Under the pieces are notes generated by a model that had not been told where the DNA came from, searched no databases, and worked only from the letters and a program-made list of their open reading frames with translations. Shown here piece after piece: positions 18,446 to 27,509 of a stretch of DNA of 64,000 nt. A program made the position numbers and the translations under genes. Positions within the stretch are counted from its first letter, which is position 1. Each line of letters begins with the position of its first letter. The DNA comes from Halorhabdus sp. CBA1104. GTDB taxonomy: Archaea; Halobacteriota; Halobacteria; Halobacteriales; Haloarculaceae. The DNA is taken from contig NZ_CP033878.1 in assembly GCF_009690625.1 (NCBI RefSeq), positions 434,001 through 498,000 on the forward strand. Direction: 5' to 3'.

Positions 18446-19739
18446 CAGAGCACTTTCGACACCGATCACGCACACTCTCTCCCTCGGGATCACGACAGTA
18501 CTCGTCGTGGGGTTGTTGATCGCCGCCAACGGCTATCTGGCAGACCAAAAGCAGTACGCTTCCGATACCGTGATCGAGAGTGTCGGCACTGAACTGGCGA
18601 CAGAACTGGAAACCGTCGGCAGACTGGCCCGCAATAGCCAGCAAGCCTCGTTGCAGAGCAGCCAGCCACGAGATATCGTCTCGAACGCCTACTCCGTGGA
18701 GCTACGATCGCCAGGTGAGTGCACGCTCGGCATGGCGGCGAATGCGTGTCTGGTGGTGGAGATTACCCGAACTGGTGAGAACACGGTGCGTGAGTTTGCC
18801 GTTCAAAATCGCTCTGACGTCCGGCTCTCGATCGATCGCGTCGATCAATCTACGTTCGGCGTCTCGGCGACCAAGACGACGGGCGTGACGACTGACGCTG
18901 CCGTCGTCCCAGTCGAACAGGACCTACGTGTTGGCGTGGGAGCCGATGTCGGTCGATCCGGTGGCCAGAATATCACCAATCTACAACAGGAGGCGCCGAT
19001 CATCGAGAACTTCACCATCTCTCCGGGGTTTCCCACCAGCAACGAGACCGTCACATTCAGCGCAAACACGACAGACCCGGATGGAACTGTTGTGAACCAT
19101 ACGTGGTATATCGACGGCACGCCCCATCCCAACGAGGGCAATACTTTCACGACGACGTCTCCACTTCCCCCCGGTGAACACAATGTGACGCTCAAAGTTA
19201 CTGATAACGATGGACTAACGGCATCGAAACGGCCACGAGGAGAAAACGTCACGACATCCGGATTGACCGGGACGATCGTTGATTCAGGATCGGGATCAAG
19301 TGGAGATTACGTCGAATTAGAGCTAACAAATCACTGGCCAAAAGATGTTGTGTTGGGGGGATTAAACGTCGATGCCGGTTCAGGGTACGATTACATTCAC
19401 TATATCGAAGGGTCAGTAGATGGCGACGAAGATTGTAGATTTTTTGGATGTTCACCAGACACGCCAGATCCAGAGATCAAGATTGATTATACCGACGATG
19501 GGAGCTGGAACCACCCGCAAGAATTGAACGGTGCCGACCCAGCAACCCTCACTGATGGTGAGCGATACATCACTATCACGTCAACTGATATGATAGACCG
19601 ATCAGACACGGCGACGGTCCGCATTCGTGGCCTTCGTGGAGGGGGGGATCCAGCTGACACGACATTCCGCGTCGAATACTGGGTCACCATCGAGGGGGAA
19701 GATGTTGCAGTCTCGACGATCGTCAACGGAGGAAGCTAA
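18372..19739 (+). CDS. Pilus-locus membrane protein with PKD domain
   Basis: A 455-residue protein starting MNDHQQDTQISHRS. A pilin-like segment DRALSTPITHTLSLGITTVLVVGLLIAANGYLAD gives one membrane helix at about 35-56. Residues 60-200 form the domain shared with pilus-cluster proteins of the DUF7266 type. Residues 208-284 are a PKD domain (APIIENFTISP, then FSANTTDPDGTVVNHTWYIDG and LKVTDNDG). The last 170 residues are an acidic domain I do not recognise, with two Cys (CRFFGC), encoded by clearly AT-richer DNA (about 19260-19600) than the rest of the operon. The extra C-terminal modules look like an added surface-exposed region. Extended family members normally end near the PKD start, so an insertion or fusion is likely. 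Confidence 0.78.
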   Translation: MNDHQQDTQISHRSDSNCHHRLDTDRALSTPITHTLSLGITTVLVVGLLIAANGYLADQKQYASDTVIESVGTELATELETVGRLARNSQQASLQSSQPRDIVSNAYSVELRSPGECTLGMAANACLVVEITRTGENTVREFAVQNRSDVRLSIDRVDQSTFGVSATKTTGVTTDAAVVPVEQDLRVGVGADVGRSGGQNITNLQQEAPIIENFTISPGFPTSNETVTFSANTTDPDGTVVNHTWYIDGTPHPNEGNTFTTTSPLPPGEHNVTLKVTDNDGLTASKRPRGENVTTSGLTGTIVDSGSGSSGDYVELELTNHWPKDVVLGGLNVDAGSGYDYIHYIEGSVDGDEDCRFFGCSPDTPDPEIKIDYTDDGSWNHPQELNGADPATLTDGERYITITSTDMIDRSDTATVRIRGLRGGGDPADTTFRVEYWVTIEGEDVAVSTIVNGGS

Positions 19740-19741
19740 CT

Positions 19742-20575
19742 GTGAGACCGGATCTCTCTCGCGAGGGAACGACACCCGGCCAAGACAACGCCGACACGTT
19801 CCATAGCTCGGTGACATCCAAGGCACAGAGTGACCGGGCTGTCTCTGATCTGGTTGGGTTCATTCTCACGTTTTCTATCATCATGACGTCGGTCGTCCTG
19901 GTCTCAACAGTTGGCTTCGCCCAGCTCGACGATTTCAAAACGAACCAGCAACTCGACAATGCTGAGAGTGCCTTCGAGATTTTCGCCAACTCCTTCGATT
20001 CGATCGAAGAGGGCGGAGCTATCATTCGCCAGGAATCACTGGATCTCTACCAGGGAACCATCGGTATCGAGCGAGGGTCGACGGCGACGGTGACGCTCAA
20101 TCGAGCGAGCGGCGCCGATCGCTCTTTGACAGTCCCGCTGCACGCATTGGTGTATTCGAAAGGTTCAACGAACATTTCTTACGAGAGTGGCGCGACCTTT
20201 CGCGGGCGAGAAGATGGCGGAACGATCAACCAGCAGCCAGGCTTCGTCTGTACAGATAATGTGGCTGTGTTGTCGTTCGTGACGCTCCAGTCGCCAGAGA
20301 CATCCGCGAGCGGTGGCGGCGCACTGGAAGTGACAGCGGCAGCGAACGGAACTGACCTCCTGTATCCGATCAATCAATCCGGTCGGGGGTCTGTGAGTGA
20401 CGTTACTTCGATTTCAGTCTCGTTTGCCTCTGCGCGTGAAGATGCGTGGCTCGATCACTTCGACGAGGCAGCAAACTGGACGGTCTCGGGGCCAACAGCA
20501 CAGTGTGGGGCTTCAGACTCGCTCGATCGAGTCTTCGTTCGGCGACAGAACGTGACGATCGAGTTTGATCGGTGA
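19742..20575 (+). CDS. Pilin-like membrane protein (DUF7289-type), last gene of the pilus operon
   Basis: A 277-residue protein with a GTG start two bases after the preceding stop. The segment SDRAVSDLVGFILTFSIIMTSVVLVSTVGFAQLDDF (about residues 30-65) is a pilin/archaellin-type N-terminal helix with the polar residues that precede prepilin peptidase cleavage. The outer domain (TNISYESGATFRGREDGG and similar) is beta-rich with two Cys. This family is common at the end of haloarchaeal pilBC clusters. The N-terminal motif is nearly the same as that of the VWA protein encoded convergently only 40 bases away. Confidence 0.8.
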   Translation: MRPDLSREGTTPGQDNADTFHSSVTSKAQSDRAVSDLVGFILTFSIIMTSVVLVSTVGFAQLDDFKTNQQLDNAESAFEIFANSFDSIEEGGAIIRQESLDLYQGTIGIERGSTATVTLNRASGADRSLTVPLHALVYSKGSTNISYESGATFRGREDGGTINQQPGFVCTDNVAVLSFVTLQSPETSASGGGALEVTAAANGTDLLYPINQSGRGSVSDVTSISVSFASAREDAWLDHFDEAANWTVSGPTAQCGASDSLDRVFVRRQNVTIEFDR

Positions 20576-20614
20576 CAGCCGAATCAGGCGTTTGGCTTGG
20601 GTTCTCCCGCCACT

Positions 20615-22915
20615 TCACCCCTCAATTCTGACATTATTGATATCGATGTCAACAATGCCGCTCGGTTTGGCGCTCTCCTCGCTCAGGCCAACCGTGTATA
20701 GCATCAACATGATATTGTCTGTCTCGCTATCGGCCTCCTGGGGAAAGTCGTAGGCGACAATCACTTGGTTACTTTCGAGCGTCAACCCGTTGGTCCTATT
20801 GTATAGGCCTCTATTTTTCATCACCGTGGTGAGGTTCGTTTGCCATTCAGACGTTTTCCAGTTGTTCGTCAGGTTATCTTCCAATAGGGTCGCATCCTCA
20901 CTCGTAAACACAGTCACCTCATCCTCGCCCAATTCTTTCAATCCAGACTTGTTCATCCGCGCACATCGAGTCACTGGCGCTGACTCTGTCCCATCCGTAC
21001 CATTGATGGCTGTCGTTTGACCTGTTGACACCCAATTATCACAACCCCAATCCGGGGGCTGTCCTGTCATCGCACTAAAGTTCACCATGTCTCCCTCGGA
21101 GACTGTGAACGCGTGGCTGAACGTCGACGGGGCGGTGGGATCATTGACGTTGAGGAACGTATTATTGCCCGTCGTGACGTTCGCGATGTCGTCGACGTTT
21201 CCGGTAATCTGTGGCGGATAGGCGGCTGTTTTACTCGATAGGTTCGTAGAGAGTGGGAGGTGTCCGACCTGTTTTGTACTCGTTATCTGTTGGCTGAGTG
21301 ATTCAAATGCCGATTCTAACGCACTGGCATTTGCGGCGTAGTAGTATTCTCCGCCCCCGTTGAGTGCGGTTTGGTTGAGAAAGCCGGGATTGAGGTCACT
21401 CTCGCTCGATCCGAATCCGATCGTGAACACCGTCGTCCCGGAATTGTGTGCAAGTGTTGCGATTCGTTTCGTCGCATCATCAGGGCCATTTTTTATATTT
21501 CCATTAATATAGAAATCTTGATTCTGGTTATAGCCCTCATTTTTCCCATCAGTCAACATGACGATATACTTGTTACGAGAGGCGTTCGACCGCGTATTCA
21601 GGATCTCGTTCGCTCGCCTCATCCCCGTTGCCGTATACGTGTTCGAATTGTATGTTGTCTTATTTGTGGTCGAGTGAAATTTACCGAAGTCACCAGTTAA
21701 TATACGACCATTCGATCGAAACGTGTGTGCCCTATACGGCCTGTTATACCCAGTACCCCTAAATCCAACGAGGCCAACCCGATCGCCGTCATCGAGATAG
21801 GTCGTGAAAGTTCGCATCGCCTGTCTGGCGTCTTCGTACTTTCGATCTCCGCCCGTGCCTGGTGAGGGATCTGCCATCGACCCGGACTCGTCGACGACGA
21901 ACACCACGTCGAGTGGCGGTCGCGTTATGTTCTCAGCACTGGATATTTTCTGCACGGATCCGATCTCGATGTCGTCGGCAACCGGTTCCGCGTAGACTGT
22001 GTATGAGTTATTTGCGTCCTTGCTAACGGAGATCCCGTCACTCGTCACCGTCACATCGTCCATGTAGCTGGCATTGGTCACGTCGACGACGTTGTTCTTT
22101 GCGTCGTTCGTTCGCTCGGGTAACGCGCTTTGGTTCAGGCGGATCGTCGCCGTTTCGGTGCCATCGTTGACAACGAGGTAACTTCCACTCCCGGCTGGCG
22201 GCGACGATCGAGTATCGTACCCTGTTTCGCCCGCCAGATGTTCGCCCCACGCCTGGTACATATCGCTCTGGATCCGCACTGTGACGTTGTCGGGCCGCTG
22301 ACAATCTCCCTGCAACAACTGGTTCATCGCTGTGGTCGAATCGGCCGCTGACGAAGTTGCGTTCAAGATAGCCTGGTTGTCCTCGGCGGCAACGCTACCG
22401 GTCATATTCGTCAGCGAGAGACTAACCTGTCCGTCCTGGACCGAGACAGTCGGTGGCGTTACGATCGACGCTGCCCCATTTTCCGAGAGCCGCCAGACGC
22501 CACCCGCTTCGTAGACGATCGTCGTCCCGGCCTCGTCTTCTAGCCGAATTGAATCGAGAGAGACGTTCGCTGAACAGGTTCCGTTGCCGTTGACTGTGAC
22601 GTTCACGTATCCGCTGTCCGTGACAAGATCGGGCGATCGCTGGACCGTCTGGTCTGTTTCGGCGAACGAAAAGCCGACCGCGCGCGATTCGCTTGCGGTC
22701 GAGAGCGTTGCCAACCGGGAGTCGACCTCCTGCATCATCGTCTGGGTCGCCTCCGCATCCTGTTGTTCCTGCAGCCCGCCGATTGCAGACGCCCCAAATA
22801 TCACGATCGCAACGGCCCCAGTCATGACGATGCCGACCAACAGGACGTAGCCGAGTAACTCGGACACACCCCGATCTGCACCCACATTCGACGCTATCAG
22901 CCCCCGGCGATTCAT
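20615..22915 (-). CDS. Pilin-like protein with von Willebrand factor A domain (candidate pilus adhesin)
   Basis: A 766-residue protein. Residues 14-48 form a pilin-like segment: DRGVSELLGYVLLVGIVMTGAVAIVIFGAS. Residues 50-330 are a beta-rich domain like that of the DUF7289 pilus proteins. Residues about 336-545 form a VWA domain with a complete metal-ion-dependent adhesion site: VVDESGSM (DxSxS, near 341), YTATGM (Thr) and MLTDGKNEG (Asp). About 200 further residues with four or more Cys follow. The start at 22915 is chosen because a TATA box (22947-22957) lies about 28-40 bases upstream; longer starts would precede the predicted transcript start. DNA for the VWA part is AT-richer than its surroundings. 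Bacterial TadG has a similar combination of pilus-type N-terminus and VWA domain, which suggests adhesion or pilus-tip function. Confidence 0.85.
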   Translation of the reverse strand: MNRRGLIASNVGADRGVSELLGYVLLVGIVMTGAVAIVIFGASAIGGLQEQQDAEATQTMMQEVDSRLATLSTASESRAVGFSFAETDQTVQRSPDLVTDSGYVNVTVNGNGTCSANVSLDSIRLEDEAGTTIVYEAGGVWRLSENGAASIVTPPTVSVQDGQVSLSLTNMTGSVAAEDNQAILNATSSAADSTTAMNQLLQGDCQRPDNVTVRIQSDMYQAWGEHLAGETGYDTRSSPPAGSGSYLVVNDGTETATIRLNQSALPERTNDAKNNVVDVTNASYMDDVTVTSDGISVSKDANNSYTVYAEPVADDIEIGSVQKISSAENITRPPLDVVFVVDESGSMADPSPGTGGDRKYEDARQAMRTFTTYLDDGDRVGLVGFRGTGYNRPYRAHTFRSNGRILTGDFGKFHSTTNKTTYNSNTYTATGMRRANEILNTRSNASRNKYIVMLTDGKNEGYNQNQDFYINGNIKNGPDDATKRIATLAHNSGTTVFTIGFGSSESDLNPGFLNQTALNGGGEYYYAANASALESAFESLSQQITSTKQVGHLPLSTNLSSKTAAYPPQITGNVDDIANVTTGNNTFLNVNDPTAPSTFSHAFTVSEGDMVNFSAMTGQPPDWGCDNWVSTGQTTAINGTDGTESAPVTRCARMNKSGLKELGEDEVTVFTSEDATLLEDNLTNNWKTSEWQTNLTTVMKNRGLYNRTNGLTLESNQVIVAYDFPQEADSETDNIMLMLYTVGLSEESAKPSGIVDIDINNVRIEG

Positions 22916-22946
22916 TGGTAGTGTACACATGGATCGCGTCGTAGAA

Positions 22947-22957
22947 GTATAAATGTA
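22947..22957 (-). promoter_or_regulatory. TATA box of the VWA-pilin gene
   Basis: Read on the minus strand the sequence is acatttatact, about 30 bases before the ATG at 22915. The spacing supports that start codon and a nearly leaderless message. Confidence 0.55.
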
Positions 22958-23024
22958 TTCGAGACTGGCTAACGAGCCCACTGATCGTTCCGCTGCCACG
23001 CTTCGGTACTGTGTTGGGTACGTC

Positions 23025-23792
23025 TCAGTCAGCGCCAGCGGATTGGTCCGGCCGGCACCGCACTTGTGTGACGTACGTTTGTGTCAATTCGACCAGGGCA
23101 GACCGAAACTCACTCTCAGTCGGATCAGTCGAGAGGTCTCGAAATTGCTCTCGAAAGTACTCGAACCCGAGGTTTGGCGCATCTGTGGCGGCCGCCTGTG
23201 CCAAATCGTAGATCCGATGGTCCGGGTCGGCCAGTCCGTGACGCTCGACCAGTGCTACCGCAAACGCTGCGTTGACAGCGGTGATCTCGGGATCGTCGCT
23301 ACCGCTCGACCGTTCCCACCCGACAGGCTCGCTGGGTCGGTCGATTAGTGCCCCCGCAAGCCCGGATTCGAAGAACCTCGCTAGCTTCGCTGTCGGCGAT
23401 ACGTCGATCCACACGTCGTCAGCGTAGATGTCTCGGGCGTGATTGATGATCTGATAGCACTGGGTGAGCGTTCGTCGCTCGACGCTTCGACCCGCAAGCG
23501 CGAGGAAGATAATTTCGTCCGTCGAAAGCGTATGTGATGGATGTCGCTGCTCGTGTTGGTGCATGTGGGCAAACTCGTGTAGCGTCAGCTCCCGTGCCAT
23601 CACACTGGTCGCTGCCTGCTGGGAGATACTCAGGATGTGGCCATCCGAACCGTGACTGACGCGCGTCCGCTCGTCGGGATCTCGGTGAATCGACACGGAC
23701 ACGGGCTGGTTGAGGCCGTATTCGCTCTCAAAGATGTCTCGCGCCCCGTAGAACGGTTCGGCTGGGCCGGGACCTTCGACCACCAATTCCAT
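23025..23792 (-). CDS. DUF5781-type protein with HExxH-like zinc site
   Basis: A 255-residue soluble protein. The segment [17 protein letters not shown] (about residues 69-85) has the HEFAH zinc-protease core followed by several further His residues, and a downstream helix contains HARDIYADD with a possible third metal ligand. I recognise it as the haloarchaeal DUF5781 family; no function is established that I know of. It has no signal peptide, so any peptidase action would be cytoplasmic. It is upstream of the VWA-pilin gene on the same strand with a 109-base gap, so it could be a separate unit. Confidence 0.78.
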   Translation of the reverse strand: MELVVEGPGPAEPFYGARDIFESEYGLNQPVSVSIHRDPDERTRVSHGSDGHILSISQQAATSVMARELTLHEFAHMHQHEQRHPSHTLSTDEIIFLALAGRSVERRTLTQCYQIINHARDIYADDVWIDVSPTAKLARFFESGLAGALIDRPSEPVGWERSSGSDDPEITAVNAAFAVALVERHGLADPDHRIYDLAQAAATDAPNLGFEYFREQFRDLSTDPTESEFRSALVELTQTYVTQVRCRPDQSAGAD

Positions 23793-24045
23793 GTGTATTG
23801 TTCACATGTTTTTGCGGCGTATGACTCTTCTGGCTCCGGCAGCGGCCGGTAGCGAGTTCCGTACCGCTCACCGATTCACTCTGATGTCCTGGCACTGTTG
23901 TTACGGTCGGTATTTCCTCTGTTTCGCCGTTCGCGCGTCTTCGATATGCTATCGGCCGAAATCCCGTTGGAAGGTCTTTACCGGTCGTCGTCTATCGAGC
24001 GTCCGTGTTCGTCTGTTATTCGCACGCTCACACGGAAACACTACC

Positions 24046-24054
24046 CTTTTACCG
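24046..24054 (+). promoter_or_regulatory. Probable TATA box of the EF-2 gene
   Basis: The sequence cccttttac lies 25-33 bases before the EF-2 ATG at 24079, consistent with a leaderless transcript. The rest of the 286-base gap upstream holds no gene. Confidence 0.45.
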
Positions 24055-24078
24055 CACCTACCGGTAGAGACCGATATC

Positions 24079-26268
24079 ATGGGCCGACGCAAGAAAATCG
24101 TACAGGAATGTGAGACGCTGATGGACAAACCGGAGCACATCCGGAACATCGCCATCGCGGCTCACGTTGACCACGGGAAGACGACACTCACTGACAATCT
24201 CCTCGCTGGCGCGGGCATGATCTCCGACGAGACGGCCGGCGAACAGCTCGCGATGGACACCGAAGAGGACGAGCAGGAACGTGGGATCACCATCGACGCG
24301 GCAAACGTCTCGATGACCCACGAGTACGAGGGAACCAACCACCTCATCAATCTCATCGACACGCCGGGCCACGTCGACTTCGGCGGGGACGTCACCCGCG
24401 CGATGCGTGCCGTTGACGGTGCGCTGGTGGTCGTCGACGCCGTCGAGGGCGCGATGCCCCAGACCGAGACCGTCCTCCGGCAGGCACTCCGGGAGGGCGT
24501 CAAGCCGACCCTGTTCATCAACAAGGTCGACCGCCTCATTTCCGAACTGCAGGAAGGTCCCGAAGAGATGCAAGAGCGTCTGCTGGGCGTTATCCGGGAC
24601 GTCAACGAACTCATCCGCGGGATGACCGAGGAGATGGACGACATCGACGAGGACTGGACGGTCTCCGTCGAGGAGGGGACTGTCGGCTTCGGATCCGCAC
24701 TCTACAAGTGGGGCGTCTCGATGCCCTCGATGCAGCGCACCGGCATGGACTTCGGCGAGATTATGGAACTCGAACGGGCCGACAACCGCCAGGAACTCCA
24801 CGAACGGACGCCCCTCTCGAACGTCGTGCTCGACATGGTGTGTGAGCACTTCCCGAATCCCGTCGACGCCCAACCCCGTCGTATCCCCCGGATCTGGCGT
24901 GGTGACGCCGACAGCGAGGTTGCCGAGCAGATGCAGTTAGTCGACGAGGACGGCGACGTCGTCCTGATGGTCACCGACATCGGTGTCGACCCCCACGCTG
25001 GCGAGGTCGCCGCGGGTCGTGTCTTCTCCGGGACGATCGAGGAAGGCCAAGAGCTGTACGTCTCCGGGACGGTTGGCAAGAACCGCGTCCAGAGCGTCGG
25101 GGTCTACATGGGCGGGGAGCGCGAGGAAGTTGAGGAAGTTCCCGCCGGCAACATCGCCGCCGTGACGGGCCTAAAAGACGCTATCGCTGGCTCGACAGTT
25201 TCCAGCACGGAGATGACGCCCTTCGAGTCGATCGAGCACATCTCCGAGCCGGTCATCACCAAGAGCGTCGAGGCCCAGCGCATGGACGACCTGCCGAAGC
25301 TCATCGAGACACTCCAGCAGGTCAGCAAGGAGGACCCGACGATCGAGATCGAGATCAACGAGGACACTGGCGAGCACCTCATCTCCGGGCAGGGCGAACT
25401 CCACCTCGAAGTCGTCACCCAGCGTATCGAGCGCAATCAGGGCATCCCGATCACGACCGGCGAACCGATCGTCGTCTTCCGGGAAGCGCCCCAGGAGGAG
25501 AGCCGCGAGGTCGAAGGCATCTCGCCGAACCGCCACAACCGTTTCTACATCACGGTTCACCCGCTCGATGAGGACATCGTCGATGCGATCCAGCTCGGCG
25601 AGGCTTCCATGGACATGCCCGAACTCGAACGCCGTGAAGCCCTGCAGGAAGCCGGCATGGACAAGGATACGTCCCAGAACGTCGAGCACATCCACGGCAC
25701 GAACGTGATCATCGACGACACGAAGGGGATCCAGCACTTGAACGAGACGATGGAACTCGTCCTCGAAGGGATGGAAGACGCCCTCAACGACGGGCCACTC
25801 GCGGCCGAGCCGGTCCAGGGCACGCTCATCCGTCTCCACGACGCGCGTCTCCACGAGGACGCCATCCACCGCGGCCCGGCCCAAGTCATCCCGGCAGTCC
25901 GCCAGGCCATCCACAATTCCCTGATCGACGCCGAAATCCGGCTGCTCGAACCGATTCAGGACGTCCGCATCGACGTGCCCAACGAGCACATGGGCGCGGC
26001 GAGTGGCGAGGTCCAGGGTCGGCGTGGCCGCGTCGACGATATGTACCAGGAAGGCGATCTGATGGTCGTCGAGGGTATCGCACCCGTCGAGGAGATGATC
26101 GGCTTCTCCTCAGACATTCGGAGCGCGACCGAGGGTCGGGCCTCCTGGAACACGGAGAACGCCGGTTTCCGCGTCATGGCCGACAATCTCCAGCCCGAGA
26201 AGATCACCGAGATCCGCGAGCGCAAGGGCATGAAGACCGAACTGCCAGAAGCGATCAACTACTTCTAG
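24079..26268 (+). CDS. fusA: Translation elongation factor EF-2
   Basis: A 729-residue GTPase that drives ribosome translocation. Start at ATG 24079 ([16 protein letters not shown]) is the usual archaeal EF-2 start; a much longer upstream reading is non-coding. The G domain shows [19 protein letters not shown] and NKVDR; the switch region QERGITID is intact. The diphthamide loop is present ([13 protein letters not shown], His near residue 600), so the factor is expected to carry diphthamide, the target of ADP-ribosylating toxins. Complete and typical. The stop is followed by a group of hairpins rather than a second gene. Confidence 0.98.
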   Translation: MGRRKKIVQECETLMDKPEHIRNIAIAAHVDHGKTTLTDNLLAGAGMISDETAGEQLAMDTEEDEQERGITIDAANVSMTHEYEGTNHLINLIDTPGHVDFGGDVTRAMRAVDGALVVVDAVEGAMPQTETVLRQALREGVKPTLFINKVDRLISELQEGPEEMQERLLGVIRDVNELIRGMTEEMDDIDEDWTVSVEEGTVGFGSALYKWGVSMPSMQRTGMDFGEIMELERADNRQELHERTPLSNVVLDMVCEHFPNPVDAQPRRIPRIWRGDADSEVAEQMQLVDEDGDVVLMVTDIGVDPHAGEVAAGRVFSGTIEEGQELYVSGTVGKNRVQSVGVYMGGEREEVEEVPAGNIAAVTGLKDAIAGSTVSSTEMTPFESIEHISEPVITKSVEAQRMDDLPKLIETLQQVSKEDPTIEIEINEDTGEHLISGQGELHLEVVTQRIERNQGIPITTGEPIVVFREAPQEESREVEGISPNRHNRFYITVHPLDEDIVDAIQLGEASMDMPELERREALQEAGMDKDTSQNVEHIHGTNVIIDDTKGIQHLNETMELVLEGMEDALNDGPLAAEPVQGTLIRLHDARLHEDAIHRGPAQVIPAVRQAIHNSLIDAEIRLLEPIQDVRIDVPNEHMGAASGEVQGRRGRVDDMYQEGDLMVVEGIAPVEEMIGFSSDIRSATEGRASWNTENAGFRVMADNLQPEKITEIRERKGMKTELPEAINYF

Positions 26269-26297
26269 AGACCACCTGGTTTCCACCTTTTTACTTC

Positions 26298-26393
26298 GGT
26301 GGGTTCGCTGCGCGAACCCACCTCGCAAAAATCTGGACCAAAAACTTCCGAGCGCCGAAGGCGCTCGCCGAAACGACGGCGCAAGCGCCGTCG
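26298..26393. repeat. Three consecutive perfect GC-rich stem-loops
   Basis: Three inverted repeats are packed in 96 bases downstream of EF-2: 26298-26308 with 26312-26322 (11 bp, ggtgggttcgc, 3-base loop), 26350-26356 with 26360-26366 (7 bp, gagcgcc, loop gaa) and 26374-26381 with 26386-26393 (8 bp, extendable to 9, cgacggcg). They are separated by A-rich stretches (gcaaaaatctgg, ccaaaaactt). The block looks like a dispersed intergenic element of haloarchaea and could also process or terminate the EF-2 transcript. No coding frame explains it. Confidence 0.75.
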
Positions 26394-26480
26394 TATGCTT
26401 GAGGACAGCCATTTCGTCCATTAAGCTGAAACTCGACCCTACCCCCACTGTCTGTCCCTGTCTCGCCCTTCACGCCAGTA

Positions 26481-26489
26481 GATATATTT
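26481..26489 (+). promoter_or_regulatory. TATA box of the aldo/keto reductase gene
   Basis: The sequence gatatattt is centred about 30 bases before the ATG at 26515 and supports that start over the upstream in-frame GTG at 26503. Confidence 0.5.
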
Positions 26490-26514
26490 CATCGGACGTC
26501 GTGTGTCGTATGGC

Positions 26515-27486
26515 ATGGAGTACACGACACTCGGTTCGACCGGGATGGAGGTTTCAAAGATCGCGCTGGGCTGTATGAGTTTCGGCAGCCAGGACGACTG
26601 GATGCTGGATGCGGAAGAGGGCAGGGAACTCGTCGAGCGGGCGATCGACCTGGGCATCAACTTCTTCGATACCGCAAACACCTACTCGTCGGGCGAGAGT
26701 GAGGAGATTCTCGGTGACGTCCTTGCTGATTACGACCGTGACGAACAGGTCGTCGCAACGAAGGTCCGGTTCTCTGGAGCCAAAGACCACCGGAATGCGG
26801 CGGGACTCTCTCGGAAGACCATCGAGCAGGAGTTAGACCACTCGCTGGATCGGCTGGGTATGGATACCGTCGACCTCTATCAGATCCACCGCTGGGATTA
26901 CGACACACCCATCGAAACGACGCTGCGGGCACTGGACGATGCGGTCCGACGGGGGCAGATTCGACACATCGGGGCCTCCTCGATGTGGGCCCACCAGTTC
27001 CAGCGTGCGCTCCATATCTCAGACCGTGAAGGGCTGGCTCGCTTCGAGACGATGCAGGATCTCTATCACCTGACCTATCGGGAGGAAGAACGCGAGATGT
27101 ACCCGATCACGAACCGCGAGAACATCGGGGTCATTCCCTGGTCGCCACTCGCAGCCGGGTATCTCACCCGTCCGCACGACGAGTTTACCGAGACCGCGCG
27201 CGGCGAGCACGAGATCGATTACGGAACGCCCTATCACGAAGGCCCGGGCAGCGAGGAGATCAACAACCGCGTTGAGGAGCTTGCCGACGAGAAGGGCGTC
27301 TCGATGGCCCAGATCGCCCTGGCGTGGCAGTTCCAGAACGAGTACGTCGACGCGCCGATCGTCGGCGTCTCCAGCATCGACCATCTCGAAGACGCAGTTG
27401 AGGCCTTAGACATTACGCTGAGTGACTCAGATATCGAATACCTCGAAGAGCCGTACGAGCCGGTGCCGGTGTTCGGCCACGAGTGA
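26515..27486 (+). CDS. Aldo/keto reductase (AKR superfamily, Tas/YghZ-like)
   Basis: A 323-residue NAD(P)H-dependent oxidoreductase. The catalytic tetrad is visible: Asp and Tyr in FDTANTYSSGESE (about residues 49-60), Lys in VATKVRFSG (near 83) and His in LYQIHRWD (near 124). The cofactor region NIGVIPWSPLAAGYL and the C-terminal GVSSIDHLEDAVEAL are typical of the AKR12/AKR11-like branch. Substrate is unknown; carbonyl or sugar aldehyde reduction is likely. Standalone, convergent with the next gene. Confidence 0.9.
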   Translation: MEYTTLGSTGMEVSKIALGCMSFGSQDDWMLDAEEGRELVERAIDLGINFFDTANTYSSGESEEILGDVLADYDRDEQVVATKVRFSGAKDHRNAAGLSRKTIEQELDHSLDRLGMDTVDLYQIHRWDYDTPIETTLRALDDAVRRGQIRHIGASSMWAHQFQRALHISDREGLARFETMQDLYHLTYREEEREMYPITNRENIGVIPWSPLAAGYLTRPHDEFTETARGEHEIDYGTPYHEGPGSEEINNRVEELADEKGVSMAQIALAWQFQNEYVDAPIVGVSSIDHLEDAVEALDITLSDSDIEYLEEPYEPVPVFGHE

Positions 27487-27509
27487 CCAAGCGGCTGGAT
27501 GAAACCGGA

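Noticed and set aside
23791-24078. Extension of the EF-2 reading frame 96 codons upstream
   Set aside because: Composition changes at the ATG 24079, the usual EF-2 start, and a TATA-like element lies inside the extension.
26298-26322. A simple rho-independent style terminator
   Set aside because: There is no T tract after the stem; the following bases are A-rich, and two more stems follow. It is described as a repeat cluster instead.
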